In this document: positions 15,811 through 24,135 of the stretch, piece after piece
Position numbering within the stretch: position 1 is the stretch's first letter
Layout of the letters: each line of letters begins with the position of its first letter
Origin: Beijerinckia indica subsp. indica ATCC 9039
Lineage (GTDB): Bacteria; Pseudomonadota; Alphaproteobacteria; Rhizobiales; Beijerinckiaceae
Length of the DNA: 64,000 nucleotides
Reading direction: 5' to 3'
NCBI RefSeq assembly: GCF_000019845.1
Contig: NC_010581.1
Location: 1,307,501 to 1,371,500, forward strand
Program-made: the position numbers and the translations under genes
Notes under the pieces: generated by a model
What the model saw: the letters and a program-made list of their open reading frames with translations, nothing else
Databases searched by the model: none
Told to the model about the DNA's origin: nothing

Positions 15811-16161
15811 TCAAGGGTAAAGGGGCGCGCAGGAGAGCGGTACGTCGGCATAAACCAGTTGACCTTTTGCGGCCGCGTGGCGCGGGTGAGCGGAGGTGAG
15901 AGCGCAAGCCGGCGGTTCTGGCGGCAAAGTGATGGGGAGAGCGGCGCCGTCCAGCCAATAGCCGGGCATCAAAGGGGTCAAGTCATCGTGAAAATCGGGC
16001 GCTATGCCAGTCATCGCATAAGGGTCGGATGAGGTATAGAGCGGCGCCTTCGCCGAGGAGCCTGCCGCCGAGGCTTGCGGGGAGAAGAGAGAGCTAGACA
16101 GAAGAGAGGTGCCGATCAGCGAAAGGGACAAGAAAAAGGGACGAATTTTGCGCAAGGTCAT
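15811..16161 (-). CDS. Small secreted protein of unknown function
   Basis: This protein of about 116 aa has a clear Sec signal peptide: positively charged start (MTLRKIR), hydrophobic core (PFFLSLSLIGTSLLSSSLF) and a likely cleavage site after PQASA. The mature part, about 85 residues, is Pro- and Ala-rich with two cysteines (PPACALT and PLSCAPLYP), which could form a disulfide in the periplasm. No family is recognised. I chose the ATG at 16161 because GGAGA lies directly upstream; the frame is open to 16209. The gene stands alone between scoA and the alcohol dehydrogenase. Confidence 0.6.
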   Translation of the reverse strand: MTLRKIRPFFLSLSLIGTSLLSSSLFSPQASAAGSSAKAPLYTSSDPYAMTGIAPDFHDDLTPLMPGYWLDGAALPITLPPEPPACALTSAHPRHAAAKGQLVYADVPLSCAPLYP

Positions 16162-16399
16162 TCTCCATTCTCCTGCTTCCTTCTTCCAGGCGGGAATGAA
16201 AGAGGCCAAGAAATGCTATGGTTCCATTAATTAATAAAAATGGACGCCCAAGGCAAAGGTGTCTGGCGCGAATGGGCTCCCTTCACGGTGATTGTGTTCA
16301 GGCGAGGAATGTTGGTGGCAAGGGGGTGTGAAGGCAAGATACCATCCAGAATGGCGATGATTCGGTGTTGCTCGAACGCCGGAAGAAGGGCTTAAGCGT

Positions 16400-17401
16400 A
16401 TGATCAAGGCATGGGCGGCGCGAACTCCTAAGGGAAAGCTTGAAAAGTTCGATTTCGATCCAGGTCCGTTGAAGGGCGACGAAGTCGAGATCGCTGTCGA
16501 ACATTGCGGCATTTGCCATTCGGACCTCTCGGTGATCGATAATGAATGGGGCGTGTCCTCTTACCCGGCTGTGCCCGGGCATGAGGTGATCGGCCAAGTT
16601 GTCGCGCTTGGCACGGAGACCCGTGGCTTACGGGTTGGCCAGCGCGTCGGTCTCGGCTGGACCGCCGGCAGCTGCCTGCATTGCCATGAATGCCTCAGTG
16701 GTGATCAGCATCTTTGCGCGGAATCCGTCGCGACGATCGTTGGCCATGCGGGAGGCTTCGCCAATCGCGTCCGGGCGCAATGGCCCTGGGTGATTCATCT
16801 CCCTGAAGGGCTCGACCCAAGGGAAGCGGGACCGCTGCTTTGCGGCGGCGTGACGGTATTTTCTCCGCTACAGACTTACGGGATCAAACCGACAGACAAA
16901 GTGGGTATCGTTGGCATTGGCGGTCTCGGTCATCTGGCGGTGAAATTCGCCGCGGCCTGGGGGTGCGAGGTGACGGCCTTCACCTCGTCGGCATCAAAGG
17001 AAGCGGAAGCCCGGGGTTTTGGTGCCCATCGCGTGGTGAACAGCAAAGATCCCGCGGCGATCGCGGCGATTGCTGGTTCTCTCGATCTGGTGATCGTGAC
17101 GGTCAATGTGCCGCTCGATTGGAAAGCGCTGCTCGCGACTTTGCGTCCCAAAGGGCGGCTGCATTTTGTTGGCGCGGTGCTGGAGCCCGTTCCTATCGAA
17201 GCTTTCGCTTTGATTTCTGGCCAGCGGAGTGTGTCTGGTTCTCCGACTGGCTCTCCCGTGACCATTGCCTCCATGCTGGAATTTGCCGCGCGTCACAAAA
17301 TTCTGCCGCAGACGGAGCATTTTCCCATCGCGCAAGTGAACGAAGCGCTTGATCATTTGCGGGCCGGCAAGGCGCGCTATCGGGTCATTCTTGATATGTG
17401 A
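16400..17401 (+). CDS. Zinc-dependent NAD(P) alcohol/aldehyde dehydrogenase
   Basis: This 333-aa medium-chain dehydrogenase is of the cinnamyl-alcohol-dehydrogenase/YahK type. Catalytic zinc ligands sit in EHCGICHSDLS and PGHEVIGQV. The structural zinc site is C-x2-C-x2-C-x7-C (SCLHCHECLSGDQHLC). The Rossmann motif is VGIVGIGGLGHLAVKFA. These enzymes usually reduce aldehydes with NADPH; substrate cannot be read from the sequence. AAGGG lies 9 bases before the ATG. It precedes the hydrogenase island by 318 bases and is probably not part of it. Confidence 0.9.
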   Translation: MIKAWAARTPKGKLEKFDFDPGPLKGDEVEIAVEHCGICHSDLSVIDNEWGVSSYPAVPGHEVIGQVVALGTETRGLRVGQRVGLGWTAGSCLHCHECLSGDQHLCAESVATIVGHAGGFANRVRAQWPWVIHLPEGLDPREAGPLLCGGVTVFSPLQTYGIKPTDKVGIVGIGGLGHLAVKFAAAWGCEVTAFTSSASKEAEARGFGAHRVVNSKDPAAIAAIAGSLDLVIVTVNVPLDWKALLATLRPKGRLHFVGAVLEPVPIEAFALISGQRSVSGSPTGSPVTIASMLEFAARHKILPQTEHFPIAQVNEALDHLRAGKARYRVILDM

Positions 17402-17719
17402 AAGGGAGGAATGCTCTGGCGCATGTCCAAACATTCAGGGCATTGGACATGAACGTTCAGTGCTTTGGAACCGGATCGGGGCCGCCTGGCGATCAAGTGT
17501 CATCGTGGTCCCATCGTGGTCGCGGTGATGGTGGCCCGTGAGGCCAATGGCTCAGGTTGCTCCCATCGCCAGGGATTTCCGACTCCTGATAGCCTTCCTT
17601 GGTGGTTCATACGAATGGGCTTTCCGCGCGGTTTCGGGGCATAGAAAAATGATTCTTCTTAGGTCTTCTTGCTGATTCCCTTCATGAAAAGGTGATGCGA
17701 CGAACCCGGGAGCAAGAAT
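17402..17719. other. Intergenic region upstream of hupT with an inverted and a direct repeat
   Basis: No gene is seen. A perfect 9-bp inverted repeat (CATGTCCAA at 17422-17430, TTGGACATG at 17443-17451) follows the dehydrogenase stop. It overlaps an imperfect 17-bp direct repeat, ACATTCAGGGCATTGGA at 17431-17447 and ACGTTCAGTGCTTTGGA at 17453-17469, spaced 22 bases apart. These could be a terminator or an operator. The hupT ribosome-binding site (GGGAG) is at the right end. Confidence 0.5.
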
Positions 17720-19093
17720 ATGACCGCGAGCGCGGGAACCGGCGAGGACATGCCTTTCGATCCCGATGTGGATACCGAGCGCATGTGGCTCAACGTCGTG
17801 CGCAAGATGGATGAAACCTGGGCTGAGCTCCTGACGCAACAAGCCGAGCTCGAGCGTAAAAATAATGAATTGGAAGAGACCCAAGCCTTCATGGCTGGCG
17901 TGCTTGATTCCATGTCTGATCTTTTGATGGCCTGCGATCGGCAATTGACCATCGTGCGGACCAATATCGCGGCCGAACGCCTGTTCGCGGTATCTGGTCG
18001 GCGTCTCGCTGGTATGACGCTCGAGACGCTGATTGCTCCGGCATCGCCGGGGACGATCCAGGATCTGCGTGCGGTCATCGCCCAAAAGACCCGGTTAGAG
18101 GATCAAGAATATATCTTTGAGAGCCCGCAGGGTGATCTGCCTTTTGCTGTCAATGGCAGTCTTCGCTTTGATCCACGTGGCCGTGTCACCGGGCTCGTTC
18201 TCGTGGCGCGACCGGTCGGCGAATTGCGCAAGGCCTATCGCGATCTTGCGGCCACTCATCGCAGTCTGCAGGACACGCAAGCGCAGCTTGTCCAGGCGGA
18301 GAAAATGGCCTCGCTCGGTCGGCTCGTTGCCGGCGTGGCGCATGAGTTGAACAATCCGATCTCCTTTGTCTATGGCAATGCGCATACATTGCACCGTTAT
18401 GCCCGGCGCCTAGCGGCCTATCTCGATGCGCTGCATGCTCTTCCCGCCTCGCCGCAGCTTGCCGAACAGCGCCAGACCTTGCGGATCGATATGATCATGA
18501 CCGAGTTGGAAGGTGTTTTGGCCGGGATTGTCGACGGAGCGGAACGGGTGCGTGACATTGTGGCCGATCTGCGTCGTTTTTCTTCTGATCGACGTGACGG
18601 CCGGGCGCCTTTCGACCTTGAGCCCGTGGCCACGACGGCGCTTGGCTGGGTCTTGGCGGCAGCGCCCCCGGGCATCGTCTTAGAGCTCCAGATCGAAGGG
18701 CCGCTTGACGTTTTTGGCCATTCCGGTCAAATCCACCAGGTGGTCATGAACCTTGTGCAAAATGCCGTCGATGCCATGGAAGCCCTGCCGGAAGGAGCAA
18801 AGCGTTCTCTCGAAATCAGCGGGGGCCGACGGGAAGACCATGCGTGGCTGGCCGTGCGGGACACGGGGCCGGGTATCGCGCCCGACGTCATGGAGCGGAT
18901 GTTTGATCCCTTTTTCACCACCAAGCCGGTCGGCAAGGGGACCGGGCTCGGGCTCGCCATCAGCTATCGGATCCTTCAGGAACATGGCGGTACGTTGATG
19001 GCGGCCAATCATCCGGAGGGGGGCGCGATCATGACGATCGAATTGCCGGCACAGCTCCTGGACCAAGGTGAAGGCCCTTTGATGAAATCATGA
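17720..19093 (+). CDS. hupT: Hydrogenase-sensing histidine kinase HupT/HoxJ
   Basis: This 457-aa soluble kinase has an N-terminal coiled coil (about 30-55), a PAS domain (about 57-165), a second coiled coil and a HisKA domain with the phospho-acceptor His208 (GVAHELNNPISF). The C-terminal ATPase has N (MNLVQNAVDAME), G1 (DTGPGIAP), F (FDPFFTTK) and G2 (GTGLGLAI) boxes. No membrane segment is present. In known systems this kinase talks to the regulatory hydrogenase HupUV and phosphorylates HupR/HoxA, adjusting hupSL expression to H2. hupUV follow after 193 bases that hold repeat B4, and the partner regulator is at 35183-36673. Confidence 0.93.
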   Translation: MTASAGTGEDMPFDPDVDTERMWLNVVRKMDETWAELLTQQAELERKNNELEETQAFMAGVLDSMSDLLMACDRQLTIVRTNIAAERLFAVSGRRLAGMTLETLIAPASPGTIQDLRAVIAQKTRLEDQEYIFESPQGDLPFAVNGSLRFDPRGRVTGLVLVARPVGELRKAYRDLAATHRSLQDTQAQLVQAEKMASLGRLVAGVAHELNNPISFVYGNAHTLHRYARRLAAYLDALHALPASPQLAEQRQTLRIDMIMTELEGVLAGIVDGAERVRDIVADLRRFSSDRRDGRAPFDLEPVATTALGWVLAAAPPGIVLELQIEGPLDVFGHSGQIHQVVMNLVQNAVDAMEALPEGAKRSLEISGGRREDHAWLAVRDTGPGIAPDVMERMFDPFFTTKPVGKGTGLGLAISYRILQEHGGTLMAANHPEGGAIMTIELPAQLLDQGEGPLMKS

Positions 19094-19160
19094 AAGGGCC
19101 TTCATTCATCGAATACGCTTTTCTTGACACGAAGCGAACGGGCTTCACTTGAAAATGCTC

Positions 19161-19262
19161 TAGTATCCGCCCTCACTGGACCGTGAGGTGTCACGGTCCA
19201 GTGAGGACAAGCGGATACGGTTTAAAAAGCGACGTATCGGGTATCTGTGATTCCCGATACTA
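19161..19262 (+). repeat. Family B dispersed stem-loop repeat, copy B4
   Basis: Lies between hupT and hupU. Its stems differ from B1 by paired changes: outer stem TATCCGC with GCGGATA, inner stem CTCACTGGACCGTGA with TCACGGTCCAGTGAG, and hairpin 2 GTATCGGG with CCCGATAC. The ends are the best terminal inverted repeat of the family, CTAGTATC and GATACTAG. The hupU ribosome-binding site (GAGGGG) lies 10 bases past its right end. Confidence 0.87.
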
Positions 19263-19286
19263 GCCCATGGCGAGGGGATCGATCCA

Positions 19287-20288
19287 ATGGTCTATAATGT
19301 GCTCTGGCTGCAATCGGGAGGCTGCGGCGGCTGCACCATGTCCATGCTCGCCGCCGAGGCGCCGGATCTCCTCACGACCTTGGAGGGGGCCGGCATTCGT
19401 TTTCTCTGGCATCCAAGTCTGTCCGAGGCCACCGGCGCCGAGGCCCGTGCGATTTTCGACGATATATTGGCCGGACGCCTGCCGCTTGATGCTTTCTGCG
19501 TGGAAGGCGCTTTGTTGCGCGGACCGAACGGCACGGGCAAATTTCACATTCTGGCCGGCACGGGCGAGCCGGCCGTGGATTGGGCAAGACGTCTGGCGGC
19601 CATTGCCCGGCACGTGGTGGCGGTTGGGACTTGCGCGGCTTATGGCGGTGTGACGGCGGCTTCTCCCAATTTGCTCGATGCGTGTGGTCTCGCTTATGAG
19701 GGCTTTTATCCGGGCGGTGCCTTGGGCGCCTCATTCCGTTCCCGCTCCGGCCTGCCGGTGGTCAATATTGCGGGCTGTCCCACCCATCCGAATTGGGTGA
19801 CGGAAACCTTGATGCTTCTGGCTGCTGAAAGCTTGTCCGAGGATGATCTCGATCCGCTGGGACGGCCGCGTTTTTATGCGGATCACCTCGTGCATCACGG
19901 CTGTACGCGCAATGAATATTACGAATATAAGGCCAGCGCGCGCGAACCCTCGGACCTTGGTTGCATGATGGAACATATGGGCTGTATCGGCACGCAGGCC
20001 CATGCGGATTGCAACACACGGGCGTGGAACGGCGAGGGGTCGTGCACACGCGGCGGCTATGCCTGTATCCATTGCACGGCGCCGGAATTCGAGGAGCCCG
20101 GCCATCTCTTTTTGGAAACGCCGAAGATCGCGGGCATTCCCGTGGGCCTGCCGACCGATATGCCGAAGGCCTGGTTCGTCGCTTTGTCGTCGCTCGCCAA
20201 GGCCGCAACGCCGGAACGCCTCGCGCGCAATGCGACTAGCGATCACGTCCTGATCCCGCCCGTGACGCGCGTGCCGCGACGGAGCTAG
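19287..20288 (+). CDS. hupU: Regulatory (H2-sensing) [NiFe]-hydrogenase small subunit HupU/HoxB
   Basis: This 333-aa subunit would hold the Fe-S clusters of the cytosolic sensor hydrogenase. It starts directly at the proximal-cluster motif (GGCGGCTMS, Cys13 and Cys16) with no Tat signal, unlike HupS, which places it in the cytoplasm. Later cluster ligands are seen in VGTCAAYGG, AGCPTHPNW, HGCTRNEYY, MGCIGTQAHADCNTR and CIHCTAPEF. The ATG has GAGGGG about 8 bases upstream. hupV follows after 7 bases. With HupT it forms the H2-signalling arm of the island. Confidence 0.95.
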   Translation: MVYNVLWLQSGGCGGCTMSMLAAEAPDLLTTLEGAGIRFLWHPSLSEATGAEARAIFDDILAGRLPLDAFCVEGALLRGPNGTGKFHILAGTGEPAVDWARRLAAIARHVVAVGTCAAYGGVTAASPNLLDACGLAYEGFYPGGALGASFRSRSGLPVVNIAGCPTHPNWVTETLMLLAAESLSEDDLDPLGRPRFYADHLVHHGCTRNEYYEYKASAREPSDLGCMMEHMGCIGTQAHADCNTRAWNGEGSCTRGGYACIHCTAPEFEEPGHLFLETPKIAGIPVGLPTDMPKAWFVALSSLAKAATPERLARNATSDHVLIPPVTRVPRRS

Positions 20289-20295
20289 CGAGAGT

Positions 20296-21762
20296 ATGAG
20301 CGAGGCAGCGACGCGCCTGATTGTGGGACCGTTCAACCGTGTCGAGGGTGATCTCGAAGTGCGGCTGGAGATGGAAGATGGCGTTGTGACAGCCGCTTTC
20401 GTCAATGCCACATTGTTCCGGGGCTTCGAGCGCATCCTCGAAGGACGCGACCCGAGCGATGCCTTGGTGATTGCACCACGTATCTGCGGCATATGTTCGG
20501 TCTCGCAATCGCATGCGGCGGCCTTGGCCTTGGCGGGAGTTATGGGGATCGCGCCCGCGCGCAATGGGCAGATCGCCGCCAATATCACTCTTGCCACCGA
20601 AAATCTGGCCGATCATCTGACGCATTTTCATTTGTTCTTCATGCCTGATTTCGCGCGGGGACCCTATCGCGACCGGCCCTGGTTCGACCGCGCCGAGGCC
20701 CGTTTCGCCGCCTTGCGTGGGGCATCCGTGCGGCCGATGATGCAGACCCGCGCGTTGCTTTTGCATGTCATGGGGCTGATCGCCGGACATTGGCCGCATA
20801 CATTGGCGATCCAGCCTGGCGGTTTTTCTCGCGGGGTTGATGCGCGTGACAAAATCAAGCTCCTGGCCATTCTTTCAGGGGTCCGCGCCGCCTTGGAAGA
20901 GCGTTTGTTTGGCACGGCTCTGGAGCGCGTTGCGGCACTTGCCGACCCCGAAGAACTTTCTGCCTGGCGTATGCATGGGCCGGAAGGGGATTTCCGCCTG
21001 TTTCTGGAGATCGCGGCCGATCTCCATCTCGAAACACTCGGGCGCGCCTATGATCGTTTCCTCTGTTACGGCGCCTATCCTGGTGGCGGTGCGGACGGCG
21101 CACCGCTCTATCCTTCGGGCCTCTTCGCGCATGGATTGGAGCATCCGCTTGATCTCGAGGCCATAGCGGAGGATCACACCTATGCGCGAATGGAAAACCG
21201 TGGCCTCATGCATCCCCCCTTTATGGGATCGACCTCACCGGATGGCGCGGATGAACAAGGCTATAGCTGGTGCAAGGCTCCGCGTTTGTCGAACGAGCCT
21301 TGTGAAACCGGAGCCTTGGCGCGACAGGTGATGGATGGCCAGCCTCTTGTGCGCGCCTTGGTGGCCCGCGCGGGGGGTAATGTCTTCAGCCGTGTCATTG
21401 CGCGGCTTTTGGAAGTGGCGCGTGTCCTGATCCAGATGGAAACATGGACCAAAGCGTTGGAGCCCGGCGCGCCCTGGTGTGTTCCTGCCGGGACGATCGG
21501 TACGGGACGCGCGGTCGGCTTGACGGAAGCTGCACGCGGCGCCTTGGGCCATTGGCTGCGGGTCGAAAACGGGCGGATCGCTGGTTATCAGATCATTGCG
21601 CCTACGACCTGGAATTTCTCGCCGCGCGACGCGCGAGGCCTGCCCGGTCCCTTGGAACGTGCCTTGATCGGTGCGCCCGTTCAGTCCGGCGAGACCACGC
21701 CAGTTTCCGTGCAGCATATCGTGCGCTCGTTTGATCCCTGCATGGCTTGCACGGTGCATTGA
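20296..21762 (+). CDS. hupV: Regulatory [NiFe]-hydrogenase large subunit HupV/HoxC
   Basis: This 488-aa subunit carries the Ni-Fe active site of the H2 sensor. The N-terminal motif is RICGICSVSQSH and the C-terminal motif DPCMACTVH supplies the other nickel cysteines. The protein ends exactly at that final His, so there is no C-terminal extension for an endopeptidase to remove. This is characteristic of regulatory hydrogenases and contrasts with HupL. It follows hupU by 7 bases, and hypF begins 9 bases after its stop, so hupUV-hypF form an operon. Confidence 0.95.
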   Translation: MSEAATRLIVGPFNRVEGDLEVRLEMEDGVVTAAFVNATLFRGFERILEGRDPSDALVIAPRICGICSVSQSHAAALALAGVMGIAPARNGQIAANITLATENLADHLTHFHLFFMPDFARGPYRDRPWFDRAEARFAALRGASVRPMMQTRALLLHVMGLIAGHWPHTLAIQPGGFSRGVDARDKIKLLAILSGVRAALEERLFGTALERVAALADPEELSAWRMHGPEGDFRLFLEIAADLHLETLGRAYDRFLCYGAYPGGGADGAPLYPSGLFAHGLEHPLDLEAIAEDHTYARMENRGLMHPPFMGSTSPDGADEQGYSWCKAPRLSNEPCETGALARQVMDGQPLVRALVARAGGNVFSRVIARLLEVARVLIQMETWTKALEPGAPWCVPAGTIGTGRAVGLTEAARGALGHWLRVENGRIAGYQIIAPTTWNFSPRDARGLPGPLERALIGAPVQSGETTPVSVQHIVRSFDPCMACTVH

Positions 21763-21771
21763 GCCCGTCTG

Positions 21772-24111
21772 ATGGAGACAATTGAGACCGAAATTTTATC
21801 TGTCACGGGATTGGTGCAGGGGGTTGGTTTTCGCCCCTTCGTCTGGCGTCTCGCGCAAAGGCTTGGCCTTTCCGGTACAGTCCGTAACTGCGGCAATGCG
21901 GTTGAAATTGTGGTTTGCGGGCCGCTCGACAAGCGCGATGCTTTGGCTGAAGCGCTGCGCGTGGAAGCTCCGCCCCGCGCACGCGTTGAGGGCGTGACGC
22001 GGATCCAAGGTTCTCCCTCGAACTATATGGATTTCTCCATCGCTCCGAGCGGACCCGGCGAGGTAACGGCTGGGATTGTTCCTGATCTTGCGACATGTCC
22101 TGCCTGTTGTGCCGAAATCTTTGATCCAGGGGCCCGGCGTTATCATTATGCCTTCACCAATTGCACGGATTGTGGCCCCCGTTTTTCCATTCTTTCTGGC
22201 CTGCCTTATGATCGTGCGCATACGACCATGGCGTCTTTCTCGCTTTGTCTTGCGTGCCGTGCTGACTATGAGAATCCCGCCGACCGCCGTTTTCATGCCG
22301 AGCCCATTGCTTGTCCTGATTGTGGCCCGCGTCTGCATTTTGTCGGAGGCGACGGCCAAGATTATGTTGGTAATCAGGCTTTCGAGGTGGCTCTTGCCCT
22401 GTTGCGGTGTGGCGGTATTCTCGCGCTGAAAGGGATCGGCGGTTATCACCTTGCCTGCGATGCCACGCGGGAGGATAGCGTGCAGCTTTTGCGCGCGCGC
22501 AAGCATCGCCCGACCAAGCCGCTGGCTGTGATGATGCGTGATCTCGCCACCGCCGCCCGCTATTGTGCGCTGACGCAGGAAGAAAGGCAGGCTCTCGTTG
22601 ATCCTTCTGCGCCCATCGTCCTGGTGAACCGGCAGGACGATAGCTCTCTCGCGCCTTCTCTTGCACCTTCTCTTTCTCCCGGCCTCGATCGGCTGGGCGT
22701 CCTGCTTCCCTATACGCCTTTGCATCATCTGTTGCTGGACGCCCTGGCTTTTCCGCTCGTCATGAGCAGTGGCAATCGCTCTGGAGCCCCGCAGGTTTTC
22801 GAGGATGATGTGGCCTTGCGCGATCTGGCGGAGATTGCCGATGGCTGGCTGATGCATGACCGGCCCATCGCGCGCCGCCTTGATGATAGCGTTGTCATGG
22901 TGAGTGCGGGGGCAAAGCGTGTCCTGCGGCGTGGGCGCGGTCTCGCTCCAGAACCCTTTCTACTCGCGGAAGATTTTTTGAAGGCGCCGCCCATTTTGGC
23001 CCTGGGCGCTGATCTCAAATCAGCATTCTGCCTGATCCAAGGCGGGCGCGCTTTGCTGTCGCATCATCTTGGTGATTTCAACGATCCTGACAGCGCAGCC
23101 ACGATGGATGCGGCGATCACAGACTATAGCGCCCTGTTTACGCATCGGCTGGCGGCGATCGCGATCGATCTGCATCCAGATTATCGCTCAGCCGATCTTG
23201 GGCGCAGACTGGCGCATGATCGTTCCTTGCCCTTGATCGCGGTTCAGCATCACCATGCTCATGTCGCCGCCGTCATGGCGGATCATGGTCTGCCGCGAAG
23301 CGCCGGGCCAGTGATCGGCATCGTGCTCGATGGTTTGGGCTTCGGCGACGATGGCACGATCTGGGGAGCGGAAATACTGCTCTGTGATTATGCGCGAAGC
23401 CGCCGGCTCGCCCGTCTGCGCCCCGCGCCCATGCCGGGCAGTGATCGCGCCAGCCTTGAGCCGTGGCGCAATCTCCTCGCTTCGTTGGATGCCGCTTTCG
23501 GTCCCCAGGAAAGTATGAGCCGCCTGCACGCCGCCGGGCGAGGTCCAGTGCTGGCAGATCGCAAAATCTCGGCCTTGCGCGCGATGATCAAGGCTGGTTT
23601 CAATGCGCCGCTCGCCAGCTCCGCAGGGCGATTGTTCGATGCCATGGCGGCCTTGCTGGGCGTCGCGCCGGAAATACAGACTTTCGAAGCCGAAGCGGCG
23701 ATGACTCTGGAAGCACTCGCGCGTCAAGCTTCGGGCGAAGCCTCAAACCTTCCCTTCCTTGTCACTGAGGTCGATGGCCTTAAGGAAATCGATCCCGAGC
23801 CGATGTGGGCTGCCGCCTTGCATCGGCTTGGAGCGGGTGAGGCGCCTTTGATGATCGCAGCGGGTTTTCATGCCGGTCTCGCGGCCATTTTTGCGCAAGT
23901 GGCTGTGGACGAGGCGCGACGGCAGGGGATCGGGCAGATCGTTCTGGCCGGCGGGGTCATGCAGAATGCATTGTTATTCGAGGCGCTAACAGCCCATGTG
24001 AGAGCCGCAGGCCTTGGCGTCCTGGCTCCGCTTCGCGCTCCCGCCAATGATGGCGGCCTTGCTCTTGGGCAGGCGGTGATCGCCTCCATCCGACTAATGG
24101 AGGCAGATTAA
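21772..24111 (+). CDS. hypF: Carbamoyltransferase HypF ([NiFe]-hydrogenase maturation)
   Basis: HypF makes the thiocarbamate on HypE that becomes the cyanide ligands of the active-site iron. Domains in order: acylphosphatase (1-95, VTGLVQGVGFRPFVWRL); two zinc fingers (Cys109/112/131/134 and Cys159/162/181/184); a YrdC-like domain (about 200-380, ILALKGIGGYHLACDA); and a Kae1-like domain with HHHAHVAAVMADHG and VLAGGVMQNALL. At 779 aa it is full length for the family. It is grouped with the sensor genes, away from hypABCDE, as I remember for Rhodobacter capsulatus. Confidence 0.96.
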   Translation: METIETEILSVTGLVQGVGFRPFVWRLAQRLGLSGTVRNCGNAVEIVVCGPLDKRDALAEALRVEAPPRARVEGVTRIQGSPSNYMDFSIAPSGPGEVTAGIVPDLATCPACCAEIFDPGARRYHYAFTNCTDCGPRFSILSGLPYDRAHTTMASFSLCLACRADYENPADRRFHAEPIACPDCGPRLHFVGGDGQDYVGNQAFEVALALLRCGGILALKGIGGYHLACDATREDSVQLLRARKHRPTKPLAVMMRDLATAARYCALTQEERQALVDPSAPIVLVNRQDDSSLAPSLAPSLSPGLDRLGVLLPYTPLHHLLLDALAFPLVMSSGNRSGAPQVFEDDVALRDLAEIADGWLMHDRPIARRLDDSVVMVSAGAKRVLRRGRGLAPEPFLLAEDFLKAPPILALGADLKSAFCLIQGGRALLSHHLGDFNDPDSAATMDAAITDYSALFTHRLAAIAIDLHPDYRSADLGRRLAHDRSLPLIAVQHHHAHVAAVMADHGLPRSAGPVIGIVLDGLGFGDDGTIWGAEILLCDYARSRRLARLRPAPMPGSDRASLEPWRNLLASLDAAFGPQESMSRLHAAGRGPVLADRKISALRAMIKAGFNAPLASSAGRLFDAMAALLGVAPEIQTFEAEAAMTLEALARQASGEASNLPFLVTEVDGLKEIDPEPMWAAALHRLGAGEAPLMIAAGFHAGLAAIFAQVAVDEARRQGIGQIVLAGGVMQNALLFEALTAHVRAAGLGVLAPLRAPANDGGLALGQAVIASIRLMEAD

Positions 24112-24135
24112 ACGGCAACGCGTGTCCGCGCGGTT

